This document shows positions 22,433 to 32,719 of a stretch of DNA of 64,000 nt, piece after piece. The notes under the pieces were generated by a model, which was not told the origin of the DNA, made no database searches, and worked only from the letters and a program-made list of their open reading frames with translations. The stretch covers positions 49,987 through 113,986 of the forward strand of contig JARKIF010000107.1 in the NCBI GenBank assembly GCA_029378245.1, given 5' to 3'. How positions within the stretch are numbered: the first letter of the stretch is position 1; every line of letters begins with the position of its first letter. This DNA is from Roridomyces roridus (Eukaryota > Basidiomycota > Agaricomycetes > Agaricales > Mycenaceae). A program made the position numbers and the translations under genes.

Positions 22433-22985
22433 TCTCCATGCAACACAATCTTCTCCCCTCGAACATAACTCCCAGCATGCGGAAGATCTCCTCTGGCAAC
22501 GACATCCAAAGTAGATCTCTTCCCGAGATGCGCGGATATCCCTGAGGACGCAGTCGGGAAAGCGCGGCGACAGGATCCGCTCCCAGAAATAAAACGACGA
22601 GCGAGTCCAACACTGGGAGAATGAGCGAGTTAACCAGCGCCACCAAGATCTGATCGGTGCGGGCCCTCCCGAGACTGGGATTTCACGCTCATCCCAAAAT
22701 CGGAGGGCAAGGGGGCAGTTTCGAGAGTGTTTCAGCCAAAGCTTCAGTCGTTCAAGTCGCTGCCCGTGCACCCATTCCGGTTCTTCATCATGGAGATCCA
22801 CATCCTTGAGCTCCACAATGCCGGCGCCCCGAGCGCTACGTATTGGCAGCATATTTGAGGTAAGAAACAAGGCGAGAACCGGCCGGCGGTGGTAGAAATG
22901 AATTCGAGGTGTGATGGGAGGAAATGCATGAAGATTTCCGAAGAGATTTCGGCGGGTAGTGTCAGGATTGGGTACCATCGGCATC
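22433..22985 (-). pseudogene. F-box relic with internal deletion
   Basis: The 5' part reads YPILTLPAEISSEIFMHFLP, a good F-box start, then changes frame through ALGAPALWSS and RLERLKLWLKHSRNCPLAL, which matches the GLLHSWLQRSGHCPLSIAL region of the 11199-12353 gene. It then jumps to the C-terminal VFLGADPVAA..RPQGYP segment, losing the LRR-like middle. Several frame changes and no long frame. The hAT element at 21871-22424 abuts its 3' end. Confidence 0.65.
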
Positions 22986-23253
22986 GTCTTACCTGGTCGC
23001 CTCTGAATTCAGCGTCAGTAACCGTTAAAGCTGATGTGTCCTCGTCTTTCAGTATTTACAATATCTCTCAAGTATCTCGGTCAGCTGAATATTTTGCACA
23101 ACTTAACTGAAAGCACAATTCGGAATTCAATTTGTCCAACTAGTCCAGCTCCTTGTATTCCAATTCCAGTCTCATATTTTTTGGCCAGAAACCCAGAAGT
23201 ACATGATTTCAGCTTTCACAGACCCCCAGTGCCTACGGTCTGAGCGTCTGAGC

Positions 23254-24977
23254 TCAAGAGCCGGGGACGGGAACGATTCCAACGTCCATCCATGCCTCGG
23301 ATGGGATTGTTTCCCACTGCGCCACAGAGACTCCTGCGTCAACAATGAGAGCTCTATCGAAAGAAATCAGAATAGAAGAATCATAAATGGAATGAGTCCT
23401 CACGGTCGTCGCCCTGCATCCAAACACATCCGCTGCGCCATCTCGGCTACTGCGCACCAAAGCTCCGGGAACTGGAACTCGTCCATGATTTGCCCCATCA
23501 TAACAGCCCGGTCCACACCAATCCTTTGCGGCCGCGGGTCAATGGTGCACACAACGAAGAGGAAATGTGCGAGCATCGCGACGGCGCGGCGATCACCCGT
23601 TGACAATGCCTTGTCCCTACAGGCGCGAACGGCGGCGCAAATAGGCGGGTGCGGAAAGGCAAAGTACACGTAAGCGTTGGGTACCCTTATGAGGTATTCG
23701 TAGTCGGGGGATAGCTGGTTCAGTGCCGAGACTTGGAACAGGAGTGCGCCTGAGCGCTTAAAACCGGGGAGTGGAGGGCCGATTCGAGGAGAGTGGTCGG
23801 AAGTTGACGGCGTCAATTCCTCGAGTTGTAACAATTTGCCGCACTCGTTCTTGTGTCCTGCTTTCCAATCGACCTTTTGGCATTCACTGAGGGATTTACA
23901 TTTGGGAACTCGAAGTGACAAGAAAAAAATGGACGGTACGCACGAGGAGCAGTACAAAACCTCCCTCTCCATCGTATCCCAACATCGTTTGCAGCGCGGG
24001 TACTTTGTCGTCGTATCATTGGGTTTTGTGCAAGTCTCGCATTCTTGCTTCCCCCTCGCATATTCCTCCCTCTGGTGAGCGTACACTCCCTTTGCAACTT
24101 GACGCGCGATTTTCTCCATTGCCTTGACCGTGTCTTCGTTGTAAGCCACGGGCAGTATTTTCTCGAGAAGTCGCGTGTCCTGGGATGTAGGTTTGTCAGG
24201 TTTGGATTTTGTTGAATACAGTTCAGGGAGCGCTATGTCGAGAATCGAGCAAAGTGCGAAATGTACCACGAAGCCTGGGAAGATCAATGTCCAAGAGCGT
24301 CGACCAAGTGATGCTCATGAAATTAAATACTCACCAATTAGCATATTCCGATCGGCGAGGTGGCTTTTCAGCGCGGTCTTTGCAGGGATTGTAGCGTTGG
24401 ACGCTTGCTGAGCGACGATGGCATCCCACACCGGGTTGGAGATATAGGTTGGCATGTTGGGGGAGCCAGCGGTTGGGTTTTGTACCATCATCTCCTCCAA
24501 AAGATCGAGGAACAGGCAACCATTTTGTCGGTGTGATTCGACCCTCAACTCTTTTTCGCAATACCATCGAGCCATGTGCATGGAAGCAGTAGCGGTGCAA
24601 GCCTTGACCAGGCCAGCGAGAATAATCTCGCCACGCTTCGCAGGGGTCGCAGACATCCATCTCCGCTGCAGGTTGTTCCCGGCAAAGAACGGTGCAGCAT
24701 AGTGGGTGATCTGCGCCTGTAAGTCGCACAACGTCTTTCGCATGGATCGGATGTAACCGATCACGGCGTCACGCTTTTTTGGGTCCTGCATGTGCGGCAT
24801 TACCGCATAGCTTTGAACGCTGTACTCTGCAGCAGAGACTCCCGCCGAGAGAAGACGCTGGCCGGCCTTGATTACAGCGAAGACCTGCTCCCACCTTTCC
24901 TCCCACGCGAGAGGATCGGAAAAGGCCAGTTGAATGTCAGGTAGCATCCCAGGTGAGTTCGCAGTTATGTGAGCCAT
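23254..24977 (-). CDS. MYND zinc-finger family protein, 518 aa, intact (copy E)
   Basis: Exons 24977-24335, 24274-23944, 23886-23404 and 23353-23254 total 519 codons with GT-AG introns in the same places as copies B and C. The start MAHITANSPGMLPDIQLAF fits the family; an in-frame ATG 22 codons upstream is possible. Zinc ligands: CETCTKPN, CKRCW, YCSSECQKVDW, HKNEC. It ends MDVGIVPVPGS, slightly longer than copy C. Conserved blocks GFKRSGALLFQVSALNQLS and DRRAVAMLAHF are present. Flanked by relics: F-box at 22433 and MYND copy F at 25262. Confidence 0.85.
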
Positions 24978-25261
24978 CGTATAAGGCGAGTTGCGGGCAG
25001 TGGGAAGCAAGTGGGAAGACAAAAGGCGCACAAGTGACGGCACGCTGATTGATCCGCATCAATGCCGATGAGCGGCCGGATAAAGTTACATAATATTGGT
25101 TGTTACATATACGTACATTTGACTTGCATTTGACTTCAACCAAACTTCAACATCTCATGCGTCAAAGTCTACCCTCTCGCCGGGTAAGTGTAGTATGCGA
25201 GCCTGGCGACGTAGAGCGCGCTGCGCGCGAGCCGAGGGCCATCGAGACACAAGAGGTGCCA

Positions 25262-26432
25262 ACTCAGAGCGTCAAATCCTCGAGCTGTAGGAGTTCACCA
25301 CACTCCTTTCTTATGCCCAGCTTTCCAGTCGATCTTTTGACATTCACTTGGATTCGCGGTCAGCGATTTAATGGACAAGAAAATGGACGCCACGCACGGT
25401 GAGCAGTACGAAACCTACCTCTGCATTGTGTCCCAGCATCGTTTGCAGCGCGGGAACTTTGACGTTGTATCATTGACTTTTCTGCACGACTGGCAGATTT
25501 CTTTCGCCATTGCATGCACTTCTTTCTTTTGAGCGCGCACTCACTTGTCCACCCGACGCGCCACTTTCACGAATTCTTGGGCCACTTCTTCCCCGCAAGT
25601 CGCGCGAACACTGGATAGAAGGGTGGGCTGTACAGGGTTATGTAATTGAGAATTGCAAGGTTTGGGACCGGTCTTGACTTGATGGAGCCCAGGAACTGAC
25701 GCGTCGAAAATCGTGCGATGTGCAAAGTGTACCACATATACTACCAAAGTTTCAGACAAATAGAGTGTCCGGCAGCTGAATCCTCACCAATCAACATGTT
25801 CCGGTGAACGAGAATCTCGGCCGGTGCGATCTTGGCAACGACTGTAGTCTTGGGCGATTTCTGAGCAGCGACAATGGCATCCCACACGGGTTGGAGACAT
25901 AGACGGGCGTGGAGTGATGGCCAGGGGTTGGATTCCGTACCCTCATCTCTGCCAAAAGATCGAGGAACAGGTGAGCATTCTGTCGGTGCGATTTGACGCT
26001 CATCTCCTTTGCGCAAAGGCATCGTGCATCGTTCAGAGTAGGTATATTGGTGCAAGCAGAGACCAAGCCAGCGAGAATGATCTCGCCACGCCTTGTAGGA
26101 GACGCCGACATCCATCTCTGCTGCACGACAAGGGACGATGGAGCACCATCCTCGTTCATGTTCGCCTGGGCGCTGCACATGGCCTTCTGCAGGGAACGGA
26201 TCGTACGAAGTACAGAGTCTCGGTACTTTGGGTCCTGCATACACGGCGCTGTGGCCGCGTCGAGAACGATCTCTTCTTCATAACTGAGCCCGAGAACGCG
26301 CCGACGACTGGTGGCAAGTGCAGTAAAGACCTGCTCCCACCTTTCCTCCCACGCAATCGGATCGGAGGAGGCTAGTTGGATGTCGTGCGGGGCTGTAAAT
26401 ACAAGCCTGTTCTTGCTTAGCCCAGAGGGCAT
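25262..26432 (-). pseudogene. MYND-family copy F, frameshifts, nonsense and 3' truncation
   Basis: Starts MPSGLSKNRLVF with PHDIQLASSDPIAWEERW. A frameshift occurs at VSNP just before WDAIVAAQKSPKTTVVAK. Exon 2 has TGA where copy D has Gly (RRVDK then stop; copy D QIEKGVHARS). The zinc-finger remains are CQSCRKVND and CKRCWDT. The end at LLQLEDLTL is the same as in copy D. Closest relative here is copy D (shared ILAGLVSACTNIPTLNDAR and KSPKTTV). Confidence 0.75.
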
Positions 26433-27061
26433 CGTGACTGGCCGTTGGAAGCAGTCCCAAGCACGCTGGAATCTGGGTGGCTTGAAAAGAGGGTCGAGCC
26501 ACGCAGGGTCGCGGCTGATGGAGTTGACTCTTGAATTCAAGCGGCCTATTTGAGCGCACGAAGAGAGCGCATCGACTTTCGCGTGGGTGAATGCAAAGGA
26601 CAAGCAAGGTTTGATCACGTGGAGCAAGCGTGGGTAAGATTGATCCGCATCACTCTCGGCTTAGCCGCTTGGACCCGAACCACCACCTCGTCAGGCTCGC
26701 CGATGCAATTGTTCGCTCATTGCTTTCCCGTACGACTTCTCGCTGCGACGCTCATGTGGAGCGTACCCAGCTCCACCTCCACCACCATCGTGATTCGTTT
26801 CCCGTCCGTCAGCGCCCTCCAACTCTGAGTCCAACTTGCCTCCAACGGTCTCGCCGGTGGCGTTTCTCGATTCCATTCATCCTGTCTGGAAAGAACCCTC
26901 TTCGCAGCCGTGACTTGGTCATATGATGACGACGATGCTCTCCTCCGCTCACATCTGCTATTTCCGCCATTCGGGGCCGCACTACTCACATCTGGGCAAA
27001 TGGGCCTGCTTTGCGCTTAAAAGTCCCGCCTTCCCTTCCCAGCTGCTGCCCACAAGTCGCG
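26433..27061. promoter_or_regulatory. Divergent intergenic region
   Basis: Lies between the start of relic F (minus) and the two-domain gene (plus), so it should hold the promoter of the latter. Pyrimidine-rich stretches occur before the ATG at 27062; I see no clear TATA box. No coding signal. Confidence 0.3.
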
Positions 27062-28046
27062 ATGACTTCAACCAAGGCGTCCGCCTTTATCAGTATCCAC
27101 AAAGGCCCGATCAACTTGACACGCGCCGAATTTGAAGCCAAAGCAAATGCTCTCGGAGATGCCATAGCTGCTCTCCCCGTCGCACGGGATAATCTCCTCA
27201 AGCTCGACATGGCATGCATCGCTGCGGCTCTTATCGACAGTTGCTCATGTCCCATCAGATATTCGAGAACACTCTCATGGACAAACATTTGAAGGGGGTC
27301 GGGCTCCCGTTGGCTCCACCCACTGTGGTTATGTCGGCTGAATACGAAGTACATCACATCCTCTCCCTACATCCGTATCTTTTTTCGATTGTTGTCCTAG
27401 ACTTTCGAACATCTCACCAAGGTTTGCGGCCCACCAGGCTCTATTTTCCGTTTATAACTCAGCTGTTCCCAGTTTCTCAAAGATCCAGCTCTCCAAACGC
27501 TCCTCTCTACATCTGACGACTTTGGCTTCCTCCAAAATCCGACCGCCTTCGCAGCTGACATCATCACCAAGGTCGAACCTGGACACCTGCCCGGTGAGAC
27601 CGCCCCACCTTTCCGAGGACGACTTCGCCAAGGGAATGGAGGGCCTTATGGACGACGTCGTTGCCCAGCCTGTTCGGAATCGGTTTTTGAGCTACTCGCT
27701 GTGGACGCAGAATGATGCAGTGGAGGAACATATCAAGGAACTTGGCTACCCCGCCCCAGAGCCTCTTCTCGTCGTCCGTGCAAGTACTGAGGTGCGTGGA
27801 CATCTCCGCTTGAACAACAAATCTCTGACTCACTTTTCACAGACTTTGGACCACTTGAAGGAAGTGAGTGATAGCGAGGTTTTGACCTTGCTCGGACTCT
27901 CACATTTCCAGATATTCGAGCACTCGGAGGTTGCGAACCTGTTGCTGACCCGGCTGGGGGAATTCGGGTTTAACGCTGATAGCGAGAATACGGTGTACAG
28001 TAGCGTCTTCTCGGCGGATATCCTTACCAAGATTAACAACTATTGA
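27062..28046 (+). CDS. Two-domain small protein, 245 aa, EthD/dimeric alpha-beta-barrel-like
   Basis: Six exons proposed: 27062-27211, 27259-27348, 27401-27421, 27473-27571, 27618-27791, 27843-28046; total 246 codons. Intron 1 begins GC (ATG|GCATGC) and ends CAG. The protein is an internal duplication: domain 1 (EFEAKANALGDAIAALPVAR, ending FAADIITK) and domain 2 (DDFAKGMEGLMDDVVAQPVR, ending FSADILTKINNY). The intron before the TFEHL/TLDHL segment is at the same place in both, supporting the model. Intron 4 (GTCGAA...GAG) is the weakest. Resemblance to fungal EthD-like ferredoxin-fold proteins is by pattern only; function unknown. Confidence 0.65.
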
Positions 28047-28139
28047 GTCCTGTAAGTATGCTTTGCAATGCAATCTTGCTCCCATGTTCCCTTGAGCCAC
28101 CTATCTCCGAGGCATGAATCTGACTGGGCTCCGCGGAGG

Positions 28140-28288
28140 ACATGCAGCAGGGTGTTGGACCATCCGGCGGCATTCCGGCCGTCGGTAAGGCGTTGGCAGC
28201 TCTGGTGGATTCGGGCTTCAACCCACACGACGCGGCGTACAGTTCCGTGTTTTTTGGGGAAATCTCAACCAAGATCGACAAAGTTTAG
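28140..28288 (+). pseudogene. Third, partial copy of the small-domain C-terminus
   Basis: About 150 bp after the gene at 27062 the frame VGKALAALVDSGFNPHDAAY then SSVFFGEISTKIDKV and stop matches the end of domain 2 (GEFGFNADSENTVYSSVF, ADILTKINNY). Only the last exon equivalent is present, so this is a duplicated exon fragment. Confidence 0.6.
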
Positions 28289-28493
28289 GAATGTACGCTG
28301 GAGATACACAGGCGCTTGGGCGGCTCCGGTGCAAAGACATTTTCTCGTGCGGCTTGCGGGTTTCGAATGAGAGATCAAGAGTGGGATGAACACGCACGTT
28401 CAACCCGTACCAGGGCCCGTGTCGGTCGCAACACCACTGCTACTGGTGGTCACTCTCCTTTCCAAAAGCCACAAGGAAGCAGGAGCAAAATAA

Positions 28494-28581
28494 TGGCATC
28501 ACCGTGGATTGAACACGGGACCTCCAGATTTCGAAAGGATGTTACTTCAGTCTGTTGCTCTCCCAGCTGAGCTATGACGCC
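28494..28581 (-). tRNA. tRNA-Phe (anticodon GAA) with a 15-nt intron
   Basis: Read on the minus strand: acceptor GGCGTCA pairs with TGATGCC, D arm GCTC-AGCTGGGA-GAGC, anticodon arm ACAGA-CTGAAG with the intron TAACATCCTTTCGAA directly after G37 as in canonical nuclear tRNA-Phe genes, then ATCTGG, and T arm CCGTG-TTCAATC-CACGG. Mature length is 73 nt before CCA addition. The T loop has TTCAATC instead of TTCGAATC, still acceptable. Discriminator A. No obvious T-run terminator within the next 15 nt was checked in detail. Confidence 0.88.
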
Positions 28582-28845
28582 GTTGAAGCCCCTATATCCA
28601 ATCTACACTCTAGGTAAGTGAGACGTTTCTTGCAGTTCAACTTTTGCGGAAGCCAAGCACGATGCCAACCGTGGTCCTGGTGAGGCGAAATAGTTGGCAA
28701 GGCAAAGTGTTGAAAGGTAGGTAGGTAACGATACACGAGAAGTGCAAACAGTTTATTTAACAATCCAAACTCACACCGGAAAGTATTAGACTCCGAGCCT
28801 CTGTAGAGTGCACGGAGCGAGACGGAGCAACGAGGCGCAAAATGG

Positions 28846-28970
28846 TGGCATCACCGTGGATTGAACACCGTGGATTGAACACCGTGGATTGAACACGGGA
28901 CCTCCAAATTATCCAAATACGATACCACCTATACTTCAGTCTGTTGTTCTCCCAGCTGAGCTATGACGCC
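28846..28970 (-). pseudogene. tRNA-Phe copy with triplicated T arm, probably dead
   Basis: Same acceptor (GGCGTCA/TGATGCC), D arm slightly altered (GAGAAC for GAGAGC), anticodon loop CTGAAG, intron about 25 nt, 3' anticodon stem TTTGG for TCTGG. The segment TTCAATCCACGGTG is present three times in tandem where one T arm belongs. The extra 28 nt cannot fit a normal cloverleaf unless one T arm is used and the rest loops out. Confidence 0.8.
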
Positions 28971-28974
28971 CCTG

Positions 28975-29045
28975 GAAGGAATCCGAAATGTCGAATCTGT
29001 ATGATGAAAATTTCCGCGGAGACCTCTTGCGATGGAGTCGAGATT
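28975..29045 (-). pseudogene. Possible F-box fragment
   Basis: Minus-strand reading PSQEVSAEIFIIQIRHFGF resembles the F-box opening LPAEVTSEIFMQFLP of the gene at 11199. Only about 20 residues; no further homology found on either side. Confidence 0.25.
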
Positions 29046-29166
29046 GAAGAAAACCCGAGAAAGAACAAAAGATTTCATAATATCCCTCCAACGTCACTGT
29101 ACCTCGACCAGAGGACCTTCAAAATTTTATGAGTCAATATCTACGGAACGGCTGCCACATACTTAC

Positions 29167-30225
29167 AACACTCCACAAAGCCCGGGTAATGGATTTCACG
29201 GCACATGGTCGGACCCAGCGATTGGGAAGTTCATGCGCTGCGAAAGAGTTTCATCAAGTCTGACTGAAATACGAGGTAAGGACAGCCAACTCACTTCCTG
29301 TCGAGCAACGAATCACGATTCAAACTGTTTGACAAGGGAACGATTGGCAAGAGCTTACAATCTGTTTTAAGGTGAATACCAGAGTTCGGAAGTTGCGAGA
29401 CTGCAAAACGCTGACCTCCTGTCGAAAGAGCGTTGTTGACTGGTTTGTCGGACAAGAAAGGTTGAATATCACTGACATGCTAGGCAGTGGAAGTTGAGAG
29501 TAGAAAAGCTGTCGATGTGTTGATACTCACTGGCTGTTCGAATGAAATACATCAAAGGATGTGCGAGCGTTCAATTGAAAACAGGACTCACGAACTGTTG
29601 GAAAGGCAGATTGAATTCAAGTCGCGGGTTGGATGTAGCTTGGCAAGCAGCTCACCATCTGTGGAACAACCAATTCGAATGGTATCCGGGCATGTTGTTG
29701 CAGAGACTCACCCGCTGCGAATGTCGCTCCTCAGTCCAGTTGCGACATCCCAGAACCGCGTGCAACTCACCTCCTGCAAATAGATCCAGTAAGCCACTGT
29801 ATTCACATCGCTGGAGAAAGGAAGGACACGCACCAACTAGCAGAACAAACTGGGTCGGCCAAAAACATCACATTCGACAGAACGACGCACCGCCTTACCA
29901 TAACTGGTCAATGATTGGCGCATGATGGATGATACTACATACAGGCGTTTGCAAGAAGAACTCCGACTGATCAAGCAGATTTTGCATCCCATTACTCACC
30001 AGCTGGCGGAAGAAAAAGTGAGTATTTGCGTCGACGTGCGCAGAGGTCAACACTTACCAGCTGTTTAAAGGGACTCGGAACTACAAACACTAATTGTACG
30101 GGTGCAACTCACCTCCTGGTTGAAAAGGCAATCCAATTAGTCAACGCGATAAACCATGAAATCCAACACTTCCCTCCTGTCAAAAAACATCGAGCGCATA
30201 CAGTAGAAACGACTCGGAACGTACG
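29167..30225 (-). other. Array of 3-nt micro-exons separated by introns of about 50-60 nt
   Basis: On the minus strand, AG acceptors are followed after exactly 3 nt by GT donors again and again. Micro-exon positions (plus coordinates) and codons in 5' to 3' order: 30174-30176 GAG, 30113-30115 GAG, 30058-30060 CTG, 30000-30002 CTG, 29834-29836 TTG, 29771-29773 GAG, 29712-29714 CGG, 29656-29658 ATG, 29592-29594 TTC, 29531-29533 CCA, 29477-29479 CAT, 29416-29418 GAG, 29359-29361 ATT, 29295-29297 GAA, then a normal exon 29237-29167. Donors are GTGAGT, GTAAGT, GTGAGC, GTCAGT, GTAAGC, GTCAGC and GTGCGT; only the first (GGAAGT) is abnormal. A 163-nt interval (29837-29999) is ambiguous and contains a possible 5-nt exon TTATG. 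Intron bodies do not look like copies of one another. If the ambiguous interval is one intron, an open frame runs from ATG near 30240 (MVQIVHEELL) through the chain to a TGA in the terminal exon (GSDHVP). Confidence 0.6.
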
Positions 30226-30270
30226 TGGACAATTTGCACCATACGAAAGGTTTCTGTTACTTCGTGATGC

Positions 30271-31635
30271 CTAAAATTCACGTCCAGTTGAATCTGAGTC
30301 TGGATTGACGATCACGCACGTCTGTAGCTCAGCAACTTCTTCAAACCCAGGCGTGTCCGGCTCAGAGGCAGCCGCTTCAACCAATATCCAAGGCACAGAA
30401 GAGAGCTGATATCGCGCTCCGCACGTTCTTTCAGTACTGTTCAAATGGGCAAGAGTTCAATCAATAATCCCAATTTGAAGTGCGTAGACCATGCGTACCA
30501 TTCAACCCAACTATCCTCCTTGGCCTCTGCGCTAGTTCTGCTGCACTCAGGGCACATCTGCCTTGGCGTTCGAGGACGCACGGTCCGCTTGATGATGCTA
30601 ATGTGGATTTGCGTCGACGGGCTCACCCTGCCACAGACTTTGGGATATGGAATAACGTCGCCGTCGGCAGAGACGATACTGTAGTCCCCTCGGTCGATGT
30701 AACTTCTTCCTGCCTCTGGGGAGTTGAACAGGTAGGCCTGCAAAATGCGGTGAAGATCCTGTCTCAAAGTCAGTCGAGTCCTTATCATGTAGGTTACTTG
30801 AACCGTGAACGTACTTCAAATGTGGTCAAATAGGCCAGTGGAACTGGTATGGAGCGTCCAATCGGATCTACAACGCAAAAGACGGGGTCCCGTATATCGT
30901 GGAGTGACATCTGGGCAAATAGCTGTTGGACGGCGGTGCCCAGTTGGCGTATCTCAGCCATTGCGTCGCGGATCTCACCGCCACGCTGGGAGACTTGCGC
31001 GGACAAAAATGAGGATATGACACTGTCACAACGCTGAGCGTAGAACTACAGGGAAGAAGACATCACCGACGCTTCGACAGAGTTGACCCTTGACCCGATA
31101 TACTGCACCTGGGAGCCCACTCGTCCAAGCTGTTCTCCCACCTCGTGCAATTTGATACTAGGAAAAGTGAGATTACCGTGAAAAACCCCGCGGATAAGAC
31201 ACCGAACCTGTTGGATGAAGACAAAAGTTCACGGAGCACAGCACGCCGCTCCGATATTTGCGCTTTCCACGCTGTTATCTCCTTTTCCTCCATCGCGGCC
31301 ATCCACGACTTGCGAAGAAACCCACCAAAACCTGCAGCTGCGGCTTCGTATGACTTGATTTTGGCGGCGAAATCAGCGAGAAGTGAGCGACAGAGCTCGA
31401 CTTCGGCCCAGAGCCTATCCGTGAAGTGCCCTTGCCCGAAAACGAGCGTGAGCTTGCTCATATCTTCGCACAGTCCCTCCAGAGCCGCGACGAGCTGGTG
31501 ACGGCGGTGTGAGCTTCCTGCAGTCTTTCGAAGAGTGTCGATGATGCGTTTAGCGATTCTGGCCGCTTCCAAGATGTCTCCGAAGGACCCAAAGGTGAGG
31601 GCGACACCGACGACGAATGGAGAGGCCAGTGGCAT
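30271..31635 (-). CDS. ULD-type ubiquitin-like domain protein with helical N-terminus
   Basis: The first exon encodes MPLASPFVVGVALTFGSFGD followed by long helices (IAKRIIDTLRKTAG, LVAALEGLCEDMSKL, WAEVELCRSLLADF). After an intron come HEVGEQLGRVGSQVQYIGSR and SAQVSQRGGEIRDAMAEIRQ, coiled-coil-like. The ubiquitin-like fold follows: DPVFCVVDPIGRSIPVPLAY, an intron (GTACGT...GACAG), DLHRILQAYLFNSPEAG, DYSIVSADGD, IHISIIKRTV. A C-x2-C (MCPECSRT) sits near the end. The last splice joins SWVE to CTERTCGARYQ and the frame stops at TAG 30271-30273. Exact second intron is uncertain. The family is common in mushroom fungi; function is not established. The micro-exon array starts about 45 bp beyond the stop on the same strand. 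Confidence 0.75.
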
Positions 31636-32284
31636 CTTCGAGAGCGGAGGGAACGTGGAGAGGCAGTGCGCCGCGCGAACATTGAGCGCAAATGCTGTAG
31701 AAAGGCCGAGGTTTCCACGATCGACGTCGACATGAGATGATGGTCTAGAGACAGAAGGTGTCGCCCATCAGCGTGGCATGATGTTATCTGAATCACTTTC
31801 TGGGCAGGAATTCTCTGGAGTGTTGAGAATACTGCAAGCTAGTTTTCAGGTGTTGGTATCGCTCTCAGGTCGCTCTCATTTCGACCCAAACTTCGTGTAT
31901 CAATTTTATACGCGGAAGCCTTGGACTATTTCCGATTCCCGGAATGTATTGTTCAAAAACAGCTCGTGTTGAACGGTTTCCTGTAGAATGATCTCTAGTA
32001 CAGCTTACCTTTAAACAGTTGCCGCTCACAGATAACATGGGAGAATCATTCTAATTGCAGTCCTGGGCGCTGATTTCTGACAGGCATATAAGCCGCCCTC
32101 GTCCTTCTCTAGATCTCCTTCAGCCCTCAAAGCTTCCCAGAAGAGTCATGCCCGAGTCTAATGTTCGTAGCCGCTCCATTCCCAGATACTTCACTCACAC
32201 TCAGATCGTTTCTGCTCACAGACCACCGCCGACCAAACCCCGCCACAGGCCACCGCAGACCAAAAACCGGTCTCTAATGGTCCC
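31636..32284. other. Upstream region of the ULD gene
   Basis: Should contain the ULD promoter. A short basic frame on plus (about 32055-32318) has no recognisable features. Nothing else identified. Confidence 0.35.
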
Positions 32285-32719
32285 GAAAGCTGTGGTTGCG
32301 GCTTCCAGTGGGTCATAACAAATCTACTATGAGAAATTGTCATTTATATCAATCGCCAGCTGCCCTTGCAGGCCTTGCCGATGCTAGAGGGTGCATACCG
32401 AAATCGAGATCACGTGGTTTATGTACTTACTACAACAGTCCCAAATTCAATTGTCATCGTCTCAAAGAGCCTTCGGCAATACTCGCGCGTCGCGGCCTGC
32501 CGGATTCCACATCGACATCCTCGTTGCGAGGGCTCATGAGACTCGGACTGTGTCTGTCTGAGATGACCCAGTTCAATCAGAACTACTGAGGACGTACCAT
32601 GATACCCGCCTACGACCCGGACTCGGCGCTTGAGTTTGATCCCCTTCGTCGTCCTCGGCCGAGAGGTCTGCAGATCCAAAAGAAAAGTCCGGCGAAGGGA
32701 GCGGCCCCTCTGCTAGGTC

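Noticed and set aside
28441..28980. The two tRNA-Phe sequences as a SINE
   Set aside because: The first folds fully, has a normal intron, and there is no shared 3' tail or target duplication.
29167..30225. Reading the micro-exon region as a tandem DNA repeat
   Set aside because: Only the splice-like junctions recur; the 50-60 nt between them show no mutual similarity by eye.
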